Below are positions 1 to 8,032 of a DNA stretch of 42,280 nt, piece by piece. The notes under the pieces are model-generated. The model saw only the letters and a program-made list of their open reading frames with translations, was not told the origin of the DNA and searched no databases. The stretch is taken from positions 1 to 42,280 of the forward strand of contig ONPY01000021.1 of assembly GCA_900319835.1 (NCBI GenBank), read 5' to 3'. Both the position numbers and the translations under genes were made by a program. This DNA comes from an uncultured Eubacteriales bacterium. Its GTDB lineage: Bacteria > Bacillota_A > Clostridia > Oscillospirales > Oscillospiraceae. Within the stretch, counting starts at the first letter, position 1. Each line of letters begins with the position of its first letter.

Positions 1-207
1 CTGGGCGGGGATACTTCTCTTGCCTGCTCCGCTGAAACGCAAAGCAGAATTGACGAACAGGTCGTTGAGCTTGTTCGAAAACAACATGAAAAAGCGCTGG
101 CCATTCTGAAAGACAATCGCGGCAAGCTGGATGAACTGGCATCCTATCTGTACGAACACGAAACCATCACAGGGGAAGAGTTCATGCAGATCCTGAACGC
201 GGCATAA
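1..207 (+). CDS. ftsH: FtsH-type ATP-dependent zinc metalloprotease, C-terminal end only
   Basis: The reading frame is open from the first base to a TAA stop and encodes the last 68 residues of a larger protein. The pattern (acidic DEQVVELV stretch, then a helix ending in AILKDNRGKLDELA, then ETITGEEF) is the usual end of the M41 peptidase domain of FtsH, a membrane-anchored hexameric AAA+ protease. The AAA module and the HEXXH zinc site lie upstream of the window and cannot be checked. There is no long polar tail after the M41 helix. Its place next to mobile genes suggests an accessory FtsH rather than the main chromosomal copy, but that is an inference. Confidence 0.75.
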   Translation: MGGDTSLACSAETQSRIDEQVVELVRKQHEKALAILKDNRGKLDELASYLYEHETITGEEFMQILNAA

Positions 208-225
208 AACTCATGAAAAGAACTG

Positions 226-280
226 CCCGCAGGGGTTTATGGCGCGCATACCAATTGTGTGCGCCCCAAACTCCTGCGGG
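226..280. repeat. Imperfect inverted repeat after the ftsH stop
   Basis: CCCGCAGGGG at 226-235 pairs with CTCCTGCGGG at 271-280, and an inner block GGCGC/GCGCC extends the stem, leaving a short loop around 250-260. It begins 19 bases after the ftsH-like stop and could act as a terminator, though no T-run follows. Confidence 0.5.
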
Positions 281-342
281 ATTGTTATGATCTCTCTGCC
301 TCCCGCCAGAGGACTCCGGGCAGGCTCGCAGCCCGTCCCGGG

Positions 343-389
343 GATAGATGAAAAATATCCTAATTTGATAGATGAAAAATATCCTAATT
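343..389. repeat. Two-copy tandem repeat, 24-base period
   Basis: A 23-base unit beginning GATAGATGAAAAATATCC occurs at 343-365 and again at 367-389 without a mismatch. The period is a multiple of three, so the short open frame across it repeats DEKYPN, but that frame has no ribosome site and is not called as a gene. The rest of 208-484 shows only the hairpin at 226-280 and the ribosome site of the next gene. Confidence 0.6.
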
Positions 390-484
390 CCAGTAGATTT
401 AGTGCCTGTTGTATGCTATTCTATTAAAACAGAAAAAACCGAGCTGAAACAAAGCCGGTATAGAAGAAGCAGGAGGAAGGAAAC

Positions 485-1972
485 ATGAAAAAGCTGATCT
501 GCTTGATTTTGACGGTCTGCATACTTTTTGCATTGGCAGCTTGCGGAGAAACGAAACCCGCGGAGCCGGAAATCATAGAATGGACCCGGCAGGGCACTTA
601 TGAAGACGAGAGCGGCAATCATCTGATCGTTAACCTCTCCGAGACGGAAGGCTATGAGGGCTGGGCTGTCTCCCTGATGCTGGACGGTGAAGCGATCGGC
701 TGGATCATCCATCAGGAAGGAAATGCCCTGCGCGGCAACCTGAACGGCTGGGATGAGAATTTGGATCCCTTCAACGTTACCATTACCGAAGAGGGCGAAG
801 ACGGCCTCAAACTCGAAGTTGAGGGCGGCGAGACCTACTATTTCACACCGGTGGATATGCCGGAGGCAACGATCATTGTCACTGTCAACATTGAGGGCTG
901 GGGCCATATCGCATACGCCGAGGGTGAGGAAGCGCCGGAGATCGATCCGGAGTTCCCGGCCCAGTCTGCCTATATCGGCCTGGCCGAACCGGCTGTCCAT
1001 ACCTTCCTGGCCGAGCCGGAGGCGGGCAATCTCTTTGTAAAATGGACAAAGAACGGAGAAGACTATTCGACCGAGCCACAGATCACGCTTCTGCTGGACG
1101 AAAGTGCGGAATACACTGCCGTGTTTGAGGAAGATCCGAACTGGCAGAATCCTGTGATGAATTTCGTCGGGGAGTACCAGTGCGACCGGGCGCATGCCAC
1201 GGTAAAGTGCTGGGGCTTTGATGAAGCGTTTATCACTATCGAGTGGGGCAGCAGCGCCTGGGAGCAGACTCGCTGGATCATCGTCGGCAAGCTGGATACT
1301 GACACGCTGGCCATCAGCTATTCCGGCGCCAGCAAAGCAGAGCTTGTCTATGATGAGCAGGGCGAAATCAAGAGCGATGAGTCCGTTTATGACGACGGCA
1401 CCGGAACCATCGCCTTCCACGACGACGGAACCTTTACCTGGCACGAGGATCAATCCGAAACCGGGGAGGATATGGTGTTCGAATGGATCCCGGCCATGGG
1501 CGACGGCTCCATCTCCATGCCAAATCCCTGGACGGAGGCCGACAGCGCGGAAGCTGCGGCGGACGGAGCGGGCGTCGGCTATTTCAAGCTTCCGGAAGCC
1601 GGAGCGGAAGTAGTCGGAGGCCCGATCGGTTGGGAGTTCTACCGCTATACGGATCTGCTTGCCGAGGCAAACGGCTATGTTGGCGCTGCGGAGCTTACCG
1701 TACGGAAGGGTGTGAACCGGCCGGATCATGAGGTGAGCTACGACACGTCCGATGTGTCCGGCGATTATACCGCCTATGCATATGATTGGACGATCGAGGC
1801 AGGTGGATGGCAAATCCGATGCTTTGGCAACGAGGAGGGTCGGGCGATGAAAGCAATCTGGTCCTCTGACAACTTCAGCTATTGCATCCTAGTCCGCGGT
1901 CAGGGGGATCTTCGGGATACCTACGGCCTCGGCTCTGACGACATCGCTTCCCTCGTCGACGCGATCGCATAG
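485..1972 (+). CDS. Secreted lipoprotein with InlB-type repeat, function unknown
   Basis: A 495-residue protein starting 5 bases after a strong AGGAGGAAGG ribosome site. The N-terminus is a lipoprotein signal: KK, a hydrophobic core, then lipobox LAAC with the lipidated cysteine at residue 20, so it should be anchored to the outer face of the membrane. Residues around 130-215 look like a Listeria-Bacteroides (InlB B) repeat, with a W..NGE core and a closing YTAVFE strand. The remainder is acidic, tryptophan-rich and beta-like, with no catalytic motif that I recognise. A shorter lipoprotein lies just past the IS remnant on the opposite strand. Role unknown; ligand or cell-wall binding is a guess. 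Confidence 0.8.
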   Translation: MKKLICLILTVCILFALAACGETKPAEPEIIEWTRQGTYEDESGNHLIVNLSETEGYEGWAVSLMLDGEAIGWIIHQEGNALRGNLNGWDENLDPFNVTITEEGEDGLKLEVEGGETYYFTPVDMPEATIIVTVNIEGWGHIAYAEGEEAPEIDPEFPAQSAYIGLAEPAVHTFLAEPEAGNLFVKWTKNGEDYSTEPQITLLLDESAEYTAVFEEDPNWQNPVMNFVGEYQCDRAHATVKCWGFDEAFITIEWGSSAWEQTRWIIVGKLDTDTLAISYSGASKAELVYDEQGEIKSDESVYDDGTGTIAFHDDGTFTWHEDQSETGEDMVFEWIPAMGDGSISMPNPWTEADSAEAAADGAGVGYFKLPEAGAEVVGGPIGWEFYRYTDLLAEANGYVGAAELTVRKGVNRPDHEVSYDTSDVSGDYTAYAYDWTIEAGGWQIRCFGNEEGRAMKAIWSSDNFSYCILVRGQGDLRDTYGLGSDDIASLVDAIA

Positions 1973-2040
1973 TGATCAGCAAACAAAGCTCTCAGGGCTC
2001 TGCTGGCATATGCTTTTCATCTTACCGATACGTAAAACAA

Positions 2041-3420
2041 AGGGGCTGTGAAAAAAGTCCCTGAAAAAAAAGAAGGACACTTCCAAGCGAAGGTACTTGG
2101 AAGCGTTCTCCTTTTTTGGTACAATTTTTGTGTCATGAAAAACAGCACCGGAAAGAATTATAGTCCAAAGCAGGGAAGATTACCAGTGTTTCTTGCAGAA
2201 AGTTTAGAAATCTGCGATCCGGTATTGGCATTTGACGAGATCATGGAGGAGATCGGAATCGAACAGTATCTGAAACCGGAGGGATACAAGTCCTATGGAC
2301 GGCCAAGCTACTGTCGGGTCAACATGCTGAAAACGATCTTGTTCAGCTTTATGGACACAGGCTACGCATCGTTGCGTGAGCTGGAAGACCGTTGCAAGGT
2401 GAATCTGCGGTACATGTATTTAATGGACTACGAAATACCCAGCTATCACTGCTTCGGAGACTTCATCAATGAAGAACTGACGGATACGATAGAAGTAATA
2501 TTCCGTGCGGTGATGAAACATATTTGCGAAAAAGAACATGTAGATATGCAGCATCTGTACATCGACGGTTCGAAGTTCGAGGCCAATGCAAACAAGTACA
2601 CCTGGGTGTGGAGGAAAGGCACGGAGAAATCCAGATACCGGCTATTTGCAAAGATTACGAATTTGCTCGGCGAAATGAACGAGGATCTTCGCTGCGCTGG
2701 GTTTCATATTGAGACAAACACGGAATACACACCGGACTGTCTCATGGAGATCTCGGAACGGTATTTTTCGCTGACCGGCCTGGATCGGAGCCGCTTTGTA
2801 TACGGACGGGGGCATCACAAGACACGGGAGCAAAGGCATTACGAACTGCTGGATCTCTACACAAAGACATTGAGCGAATATGTAGAAAAGCTGCTCATTT
2901 GCGGGCCGGATCGCAACAGCTATTCCAAGACCGACCATGACGCCACCTTCATGCGGATGAAACGGGACTACATGGGCAACGATCAGCTTCTGCCGGCTTA
3001 CAATGTTCAGATCGGTGTTGCGGATGAATACATCGCTGTTGTAGACGTGATGCAGTACCGTTCAGACATGGACTGCTTCATTCCACTTATGGAGAAATTC
3101 AAGGAGCTGTACGGATTCTACCCGAAGTTTCCCATTGCCGATGCAGGCTACGGCTCCTTCAACAACTATCTCTACTGCCAACAGCACGGGATGGAAAAGT
3201 TCATGAAGTTTCCTATGTACGAGAAAGAAACGAAGGATGAAAAATACCTCAAGGATCCGTTTCGCGCGGTGAACTTCAAAACCGATGCTGACGGAAATCT
3301 CCTCTGTCCAAACAGCAAAAAATTCAACTTCGCCTACCGTACTGCGGTAAAGGGCAACCTCTACGGACGACAGAATGAGATTTATGTGTGTGAAGACTGT
3401 ACTGGCTGCCCCTATTCCCA
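2041..3420 (+). mobile_element. IS1182-like insertion sequence, 3' end deleted
   Basis: The left end is recognisable: GGGGCTGTGAAAAAAGTCCC at about 2042-2061 is the style of terminal repeat seen in IS1182-type elements, followed by a subterminal hairpin and a single transposase gene. No matching right terminal repeat is present. At about 3420 the sequence changes into the 3' end of a convergent lipoprotein gene, so the right end has been lost by deletion. The exact left and right limits are estimates made without an alignment. The element is unlikely to move by itself. Confidence 0.7.
2064..2119. repeat. Subterminal hairpin in the IS left end
   Basis: CTTCCAAG at 2080-2087 pairs with CTTGGAAG at 2096-2103 around an 8-base loop, and the A-rich arm before it pairs imperfectly with CTCCTTTTTT after it. 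With its T-run this is terminator-like. It sits 15 bases before the transposase start and could block read-through transcription from outside the element. Confidence 0.6.
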
Positions 3421-3511
3421 GCGAGAGACATTATATTGCGCGGAAAGCGTTTCAGCAATGGAAGCGGCCGTCGTTTCGGCGTCATCCGAACTGTGCGTAA
3501 TCTCGAGATAA
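2135..3511 (+). pseudogene. IS1182-family DDE transposase, C-terminally truncated and chimeric
   Basis: The ATG at 2135 is preferred to the GTG at 2048, which lies in the terminal repeat. The protein has the DUF772-type N-terminal domain (GRPSYCRVNMLKTILFSFMDTGYASLRELE) and DDE-domain landmarks: YIDGSKFEANANKYTW, GADEYI-like strand VADEYIAVV, and ADAGYGSFNNYLYC. It then enters the Cys-rich segment (CEDCTGCPYSQ) typical of the family's C-terminus. After about base 3420 the frame reads antisense through the neighbouring lipoprotein gene, adding about 28 foreign residues to a stop at 3511. The natural C-terminal tail is missing, so activity is doubtful. Confidence 0.8.
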
Positions 3512-4188
3512 ATCTCGGGATTGTCGGGGTTATCCAAGACTGAGATGAACCGTTCACAGTCCGCTTCACTCTGTCGTACGAAATTCTCGTAGTCGTAACC
3601 CATCTCAAAGCCAAGCGCGTCGTTCCGGATCGCCTCATAATGAACGGTCTGTTCCGTTCCTTCGAGTGGGACAGTTCCCTCAAAGTGTTCTCCGGGCCGC
3701 AGAGCCAAATCGGATTCCGCTGCTGCGGCGGGGTCAGCTGCGGCAGCCGTTCCATCCGCTGCCTCCGTGCATATCCGTGCCGTTCCCGTAATTACGCTCT
3801 GCACGATTACTTCGACCGTATATTCGCCGGGTTCAGCGGTAAAGACTGCGCTGTCCCCACCGCTGACAGTCGTTTCGTAGGCACACACGTCGGGGAAATC
3901 GTCAGAGCCCAGTACGCCTGTCATGAAGCGAAGAGAGAGCTTCCCACCTTTATCCATACCGGTCGCATCTACTACGACCTGCTCGTTTTCGCCAACGGTC
4001 AGATAACCAAGCCCCATGCTGTCTTTGGGGCCGCGGTCTGCAGTGATGCTGATGCTGTTGTCTTCATTTGTGCTCACGCCGAAGACGGGCTTTTGTCCGC
4101 AGGCAGAAAGCAGAAGAACCATGGCAAGGAGCATCAGAGCCAGGCTTTTCTTCATTCTTTTCATCATCAAATCATTCGTCCTATTCAT
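3412..4188 (-). CDS. Small secreted lipoprotein, C-terminus probably truncated by the IS
   Basis: A 258-residue product with a lipoprotein signal ending in LLLSAC, so it should be exported and lipidated. A GAGGGTG site precedes the ATG at 4188, though a later ATG in the MMKRM cluster is also possible. The middle is beta-rich, with a paired-Gly segment (EPGEYTVEVIV) and an Ala-rich linker. The last ten residues (SAQYNVSRWE) include bases that belong to the IS remnant: the stop lies inside DNA that reads as transposase on the other strand. Related clostridial lipoproteins, as I remember them, continue well past a SAQYNVS-like motif, so a lost C-terminal domain is likely. Function unknown. Confidence 0.7.
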   Translation of the reverse strand: MNRTNDLMMKRMKKSLALMLLAMVLLLSACGQKPVFGVSTNEDNSISITADRGPKDSMGLGYLTVGENEQVVVDATGMDKGGKLSLRFMTGVLGSDDFPDVCAYETTVSGGDSAVFTAEPGEYTVEVIVQSVITGTARICTEAADGTAAAADPAAAAESDLALRPGEHFEGTVPLEGTEQTVHYEAIRNDALGFEMGYDYENFVRQSEADCERFISVLDNPDNPEIYLEITHSSDDAETTAASIAETLSAQYNVSRWE

Positions 4189-4265
4189 CTTACACCCTCA
4201 CTTCGATCGTTGTTTTCATCGGTTTGTATTCTGGTGAAACTGGAATAATGTCCATCTGTTTTTTC

Positions 4266-4724
4266 CTAAAAGTTGGGCTTCCAAACAAAAAGGCCTTCGC
4301 CCGAAGCAATCTGCCTGATTAGTTCCAACAGTTGTGAATCCGGATTAAAAACAGTCAAATGTGTGTCATCGGGTTCTGAAAGGATCATGCTTTTGCCTAT
4401 CATGATATAGAGATATCTTTTTTTCATCTCGTCGGCAATGTGCTTCGGCAGCGGATTGATCACCGCTTCATCGCCTATCGATATGTCTCTATAGCAATTC
4501 AGCTTCAAAATCAGATCGATATGTTTTTGCTTTATCTCTTCTATCCGATCGTCTTGCAGGAAATAATCTTCAACCGCAAAGTATTGTCCCGGGCTGCCTT
4601 TGGGCACTTGTGACGGCAATATGTCGACAATCCAATATGGGCATTGAAGCAGTTCTTCCACTGTTTTCTTCACTTCAAAGGTCTCCAAAAACTCTGAGTT
4701 GTTGTGAGCCTCAGCCGGCTGCAT
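4266..4724 (-). CDS. Hypothetical cytosolic protein, cotranslated with PrsW-like protease
   Basis: A 152-residue soluble protein with no signal peptide or membrane segment. Its ATG overlaps the end of the upstream PrsW-like gene by 14 bases and is preceded by GAGGAGAAGG, so the two are translationally coupled. It contains a WIVDILPSQVPKGSPGQYFAVEDYF stretch in its first third and a YLYIMIGKSMIL strand near residue 105. I do not recognise the family. The coupling suggests that it works with the protease, or on the same signal. Confidence 0.7.
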   Translation of the reverse strand: MQPAEAHNNSEFLETFEVKKTVEELLQCPYWIVDILPSQVPKGSPGQYFAVEDYFLQDDRIEEIKQKHIDLILKLNCYRDISIGDEAVINPLPKHIADEMKKRYLYIMIGKSMILSEPDDTHLTVFNPDSQLLELIRQIASGEGLFVWKPNF

Positions 4725-5505
4725 GACCTTCTCCTCGCAGTCCCTGCACAGGCTTCAGTTTAGCCCATTTGTTGATTTTTATGATCATGAATACAGTAAG
4801 CCCAATCAACAACAGTGCCGAGGCAAGAACCAGTATAATATACATATCATCCATCTTAAGGGCGGAAATGGAACTGTCAAACAGCGTGTGCAGGAGCGCA
4901 GGGATAAGCACGGCCGGAATGTAATAGCCTTTCTTTCCCGACTCCAGTGCCTTCCCAATGTAGAATCCCATGATCGCGCCAAAGGTAAAGTGGAAAGGGG
5001 TAACGGCCCGGAATATTGCTGTAATCAGATCGCCGTTCACATACGTGACATCTTCCAGCAGCTGAAAACCTACGCCTACGATCCCGCCGCATATCACCAG
5101 ATCCAGCCATGTTTTTGCAAATCTTTTCTTTCCGGTAGAAAGCCTAATGAACAGGAAACGGCTCAGTTCCTCCACCAATCCAACGGACAGGAAAGTACCA
5201 ATAAACGCTGACAGGTATGTCTGGCCGGCAGCCCTTGAACGAATTTCGTCTACGCTGTTCTTGATCGTTTCCGGGTCTGGATTGCTCATCCACAGTTTCA
5301 GAGTATCAACTCCGATTATCCGAAACGCCCGAATGACAATAATCAACAACGTCACGACCGCAGCAACTGCCATGCTAAGCATTCCGGCGATAATTAGTCT
5401 GCGGACGTCTCCCTTCTCAAAAGGATTCTCCATTTTCTTTTTGATCAGCCATCTGACCAGAAGAATAGAAATCGGCAGAGATAATATTGCACACAGGATA
5501 CCCAT
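4711..5505 (-). CDS. PrsW-family intramembrane protease
   Basis: A 264-residue polytopic membrane protein with about seven hydrophobic segments. The start at 5505 is chosen over the upstream ATG at 5583 because AAAGGAG sits 5 bases before it. PrsW hallmarks are present in order: the glutamate pair VEEL at residues 111-114, FQLLEDVTY with Glu151, PFHF with His172, and ALLHTLFDS with His206. PrsW proteins are glutamic-type proteases of the CPBP/Rce1 superfamily; in Bacillus, PrsW performs site-1 cleavage of the anti-sigma factor RsiW. No sigma/anti-sigma pair is in this window, so the substrate here is unknown; the coupled downstream protein is a candidate partner. Confidence 0.85.
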   Translation of the reverse strand: MGILCAILSLPISILLVRWLIKKKMENPFEKGDVRRLIIAGMLSMAVAAVVTLLIIVIRAFRIIGVDTLKLWMSNPDPETIKNSVDEIRSRAAGQTYLSAFIGTFLSVGLVEELSRFLFIRLSTGKKRFAKTWLDLVICGGIVGVGFQLLEDVTYVNGDLITAIFRAVTPFHFTFGAIMGFYIGKALESGKKGYYIPAVLIPALLHTLFDSSISALKMDDMYIILVLASALLLIGLTVFMIIKINKWAKLKPVQGLRGEGHAAG

Positions 5506-5774
5506 ATATGCTCCTTTCCGAAAATCGACTGCAATCGCGGCAACGAATGAGGTTGTATTCCGACTGTCGCATGATTTTACCATAATAACCGATCACACGC
5601 AAGAATTCTCAGCTACATTATTGTGCAGCAAGATATAAGGCCTTGACTACGCCGCCACTTATCTCAACTTCAAAAAACCACAATATAATTGCTCCTCAAT
5701 TATTCATAATCTTAGTAAGGCGCAATAAAAAACAGTGCTCCACAAAAAAAGAAACAAATAATTTCAAAAAGATA

Positions 5775-5803
5775 TTGACACAGACTGTTTCGAATGATAT
5801 ATT
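5775..5803 (+). promoter_or_regulatory. Promoter of the LexA-like gene with overlapping palindrome
   Basis: TTGACA at 5775-5780 and TATATT at 5798-5803 are separated by 17 bases, a near-consensus vegetative promoter. GAATGATATATTC at 5793-5805, an imperfect palindrome, covers the -10 box and is a candidate autorepressor operator. The rest of the 5506-5844 gap is AT-rich and holds nothing else that I can support. Confidence 0.7.
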
Positions 5804-5844
5804 CTTGTTACAGAAACGGCCCGTTCTGCTTTGGAGGAAACAGT

Positions 5845-6453
5845 ATGCGAAGGAAAGACGAATCGAAGAAACCGATCATCGCAGATTTCATCAATGCGTT
5901 TTATTACGAGCACGATAAAGTCCCCAGCGTGAGAGAAATCGTCGAGGGTACTGGCATTCCACTTTCAACTGTTCACCGCTATCTTGTGGACATGCAGGAA
6001 AAGGGCGAGTTGAGTTACAACGGATATCGCAGCGCTCGTACGAAAGAAATGAGCGAGGTCTCACCTATTCATGGCATTGCAGTTCTGGGAACTGTCGCCT
6101 GCGGCCCGGGCCAGGAAGAGGAGCAGCGTTTTATCGAGACGATACGCATGCCCGAGACGCTGGTAGAAAAGGGAGATTATTTTGCTCTGATTGCCAAGGG
6201 AGAGAGCATGATCGGCGCAGGCATCTTCCCCGGCGATTATGTTTTTGTGAAGCGGCAACAGACAGCCAACGAGGGCGATCTTGTCATCGCGCTCTTCGAT
6301 GGAAAGAACAATCTGAAAAAGCTCGGCTTCGATCAGAAGAATAAAAAGTTTATTCTTCATTCCTGCAATCCGAACACGGAAATGTATCCTGACATCATCG
6401 TGGACGAGTTGCAGATCCAGGGCGTAGTGAAAGGCTCGTATCATAAGCACTGA
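5845..6453 (+). CDS. LexA-like S24 self-cleaving repressor
   Basis: A 202-residue protein starting after TTGGAGGAAACAGT; the in-frame ATG at 5794 lies in the promoter and is rejected. Residues 1-65 form a LexA-type winged helix (VPSVREIV, then STVHRYL as recognition helix). Residues 75-200 form an S24 peptidase fold: cleavage site VACG with scissile Cys86-Gly87, nucleophile in GESMIGAGI (Ser121) and general base in NNLKKL (Lys158). LexA normally cuts Ala-Gly; Cys-Gly is the site known in UmuD. It should repress its own gene and probably the island's genes, and be inactivated by RecA filaments. It could be the host LexA, but its mobile setting favours an element-borne copy. Confidence 0.85.
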   Translation: MRRKDESKKPIIADFINAFYYEHDKVPSVREIVEGTGIPLSTVHRYLVDMQEKGELSYNGYRSARTKEMSEVSPIHGIAVLGTVACGPGQEEEQRFIETIRMPETLVEKGDYFALIAKGESMIGAGIFPGDYVFVKRQQTANEGDLVIALFDGKNNLKKLGFDQKNKKFILHSCNPNTEMYPDIIVDELQIQGVVKGSYHKH

Positions 6454-6475
6454 TTGCGGAGGACATAGAACGAAA

Positions 6476-6748
6476 TTGAAAAACGCCATCGCAGAAGATC
6501 GGCTTCGACTTCCTTCTTTCGATTGCCCGAATCCAAATTGTACGGCAAAGAACATCGCGTTTGCAGTCAGTCGAGAAGCAAAGAACGAATCCGAACTGAT
6601 CCCACTGGAATATGTTTCGGAGAATACACCTGCAGATTTCGCAGTCGTCTGTCCGAAGTGTAAACGCAAATATGTTCTGTGTCGGCACAGAGAATTTCCG
6701 ATCATTCCATTTTATAATCTTCCTCTTTGCGGCAGAGTCGCTACATAA
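6476..6748 (+). CDS. Small zinc-finger-like protein, unknown function
   Basis: A 90-residue protein read from a TTG codon 22 bases after the LexA-like stop. GGAGG is 13 bases upstream, which is long, so the start is uncertain. It carries CPNPNC at about residues 17-22 and CPKC at about 59-62, with a further CRH near residue 69, consistent with one zinc-ribbon-like site. The remainder is a compact alpha/beta segment. It is probably cotranscribed with the LexA-like gene and may be part of the same damage-responsive unit. I do not recognise a named family. Confidence 0.6.
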   Translation: MKNAIAEDRLRLPSFDCPNPNCTAKNIAFAVSREAKNESELIPLEYVSENTPADFAVVCPKCKRKYVLCRHREFPIIPFYNLPLCGRVAT

Positions 6749-6800
6749 ATAGAATACTTTGGCATAGTGAGCCGTCCTCCCACCCGTGAATGTGGAAGCA

Positions 6801-6885
6801 AAGGGCAGGTATCAAGTCCAAAAAAGAATCACGCAGCATGATAAGTTGCGCGTGATCTTTGGCTTGATGCCTGCCTTCTTTTTTA
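6801..6885 (+). terminator. Long intrinsic terminator or attenuator
   Basis: The arm 6801-6834 (AAGGGCAGG, ATCAAG, then ATCACGC) pairs with 6849-6880 (GCGTGAT, CTTGAT, CCTGCC) as an interrupted stem of about 30 pairs, followed by TTCTTTTTT. It closes the lexA/zinc-protein unit and isolates the mobilisation genes. Confidence 0.8.
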
Positions 6886-6928
6886 TCAGTTTTGCAAAAA
6901 ATGAATCGCGTCCGAAATGCAAAACTGA
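6886..6928. other. Candidate origin of transfer (oriT) inverted repeat
   Basis: TCAGTTTTGCA at 6886-6896 and TGCAAAACTGA at 6918-6928 form a perfect 11-base inverted repeat with a 21-base spacer. It lies about 170 bases before mobC, where many mobilisable elements keep oriT, and no T-run follows it. The gap 6929-7085 shows no further gene. I could not match a known nic sequence, so this is inference from position and symmetry. Confidence 0.4.
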
Positions 6929-7098
6929 AAAAATAGCACGTGGGGTAACGGTTTCTATATCAGAGCAAGTATCGACCCGTGGCCCAAAATTCGAGGTAGC
7001 CGAATTTTTGCCGCGGTCAGAACTTGTTGGGGAGTGCCTTCCCCAAACCCTGCAGAACGAAAGAAACGATCATTTTTCTCACACGGAGGTGTTCAAAA

Positions 7099-7575
7099 AT
7101 GCGAGGACCGTACGACACGCCCAAGCGCAGTCATGTAATCAAAACGCGCCTGAACGATGACGAGTACGAATTCTTTTTACGCAAGTGCCAGGTCTATGGG
7201 ATGAATCAATCGGAAATGATACGCTCGTCTTTGGACAAGCTCGTCATCAATCCCGTGATCAAATTCTCGCCAGTGAACAAGGAGCTTTTATCAAAAGTCG
7301 ATGAACTGATCACCGAGGGAAAACGCATCGGCAACAATCTCAATCAGATCGCCCGTGCGCTCAATTCGGATTCCTTTGATCCCGGCATCACATCAGATAT
7401 CCGCAGAGCCCTCGGCGATCTGGCGGAATGGAAATACGAAATCCTGCAGGAGGTGGGAAGCGCCATTGGCAACGATCAAACATTTGAGCTCGAAAAACTC
7501 GGACCTCGGGGCCGCCGAGCGTTACTTGATCTTTCAGCACGACGAGAGCAGCAACAAGCCGATCCTGGATGCTGA
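7099..7575 (+). CDS. mobC: MobC-like mobilisation accessory protein
   Basis: A 158-residue protein starting at the ATG that follows GGAGGTG; an upstream in-frame start at 7024 lacks a ribosome site. Residues 10-50 read as a ribbon-helix-helix DNA-binding domain (KTRLNDDEYEFF, then MNQSEMIRSSL). Residues 80-105 carry the MobC signature GKRIGNNLNQIARALN. MobC proteins bind oriT beside the nick and help the relaxase open the strands. The 3' third overlaps the relaxase gene by about 110 bases in another frame, the usual order and spacing for these families. The sequence looks intact. Confidence 0.85.
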   Translation: MRGPYDTPKRSHVIKTRLNDDEYEFFLRKCQVYGMNQSEMIRSSLDKLVINPVIKFSPVNKELLSKVDELITEGKRIGNNLNQIARALNSDSFDPGITSDIRRALGDLAEWKYEILQEVGSAIGNDQTFELEKLGPRGRRALLDLSARREQQQADPGC

Positions 7576-7924
7576 CGGCCACCTGATCCCGCGCGAGGAT
7601 TACCGTATCGATTCTGTTCTCTGCGGCGATGAGGATTTTGCGATTGCCTGCATGAAAACGAATCTCGCCTATAACAAAAATCTCTCCCGCGGCGATGTGA
7701 AGACGCATCATTACATCATCAGTTTTGATCCGCGAGACGCGGATGAAAACGGATTAACGATGAATCGGGCGCAGGAGCTTGGACTCGAATTTTGCAAAAA
7801 GCATTATTGCTGCGGGAATACCAAGATCAAGATCACGGAGCATTTCGCAGAAGACGGGAAAAGCATGGGCGAGCTTCTGGAAGATCTCATCATCCGCGAA
7901 GCGAAGAAAGCAACCAAAGATTAA
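7466..7924 (+). pseudogene. MobA/VirD2-type relaxase, internally deleted and fused to another tail
   Basis: Translation probably starts at TTG 7466, preceded by AGGAGGTG inside mobC, giving a product that begins with an ATIKHLSSKNSD stretch typical of clostridial relaxases. It continues through AERYLIFQHDES and the conserved THHYIISFDPRD and RAQELGLEFCKKHY segments. In complete relaxases the next part is FPGH and then a histidine triad such as HVHIVIN. Here the sequence jumps at about 7807 to CCGNTKIKITEHF and ends after 34 unrelated charged residues. The metal-binding histidines and the whole C-terminal half are gone, leaving 152 residues instead of the usual 400 or more. The tail may be the end of a small ORF that once lay beside the recombinase gene. 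Confidence 0.75.
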
Positions 7925-7949
7925 CGCTTTAAATCGTTAAATTCCACAA

Positions 7950-7978
7950 TTGAATCTGCCCCTCGCTTATAGTATAAT
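7950..7978 (+). promoter_or_regulatory. Promoter of the serine recombinase
   Basis: TTGAAT at 7950-7955 and TATAAT at 7973-7978 with a 17-base spacer. Downstream, GTAAGC at 7995-8000 and GCTTAC at 8024-8029 could fold over the AAGGAGG ribosome site at 8018-8024 and damp translation. Confidence 0.7.
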
Positions 7979-8032
7979 TTCATCAGGAAGTATTGTAAGC
8001 GTGGGTTGTTTCACACGAAGGAGGCTTACTAT

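Noticed and set aside
239..427. 62-codon open frame containing a DEKYPN repeat
   Set aside because: No ribosome site, and it crosses a hairpin and a tandem repeat; it looks like chance coding.
416..1813. Long minus-strand frame (465 codons) opposite the first lipoprotein
   Set aside because: The plus strand has a ribosome site, lipobox and repeat domain; the antisense frame has none of these and is a codon-bias shadow.
5643..5918. 91-codon frame upstream of the LexA-like gene
   Set aside because: It overlaps the promoter and the true start of that gene and has no ribosome site.
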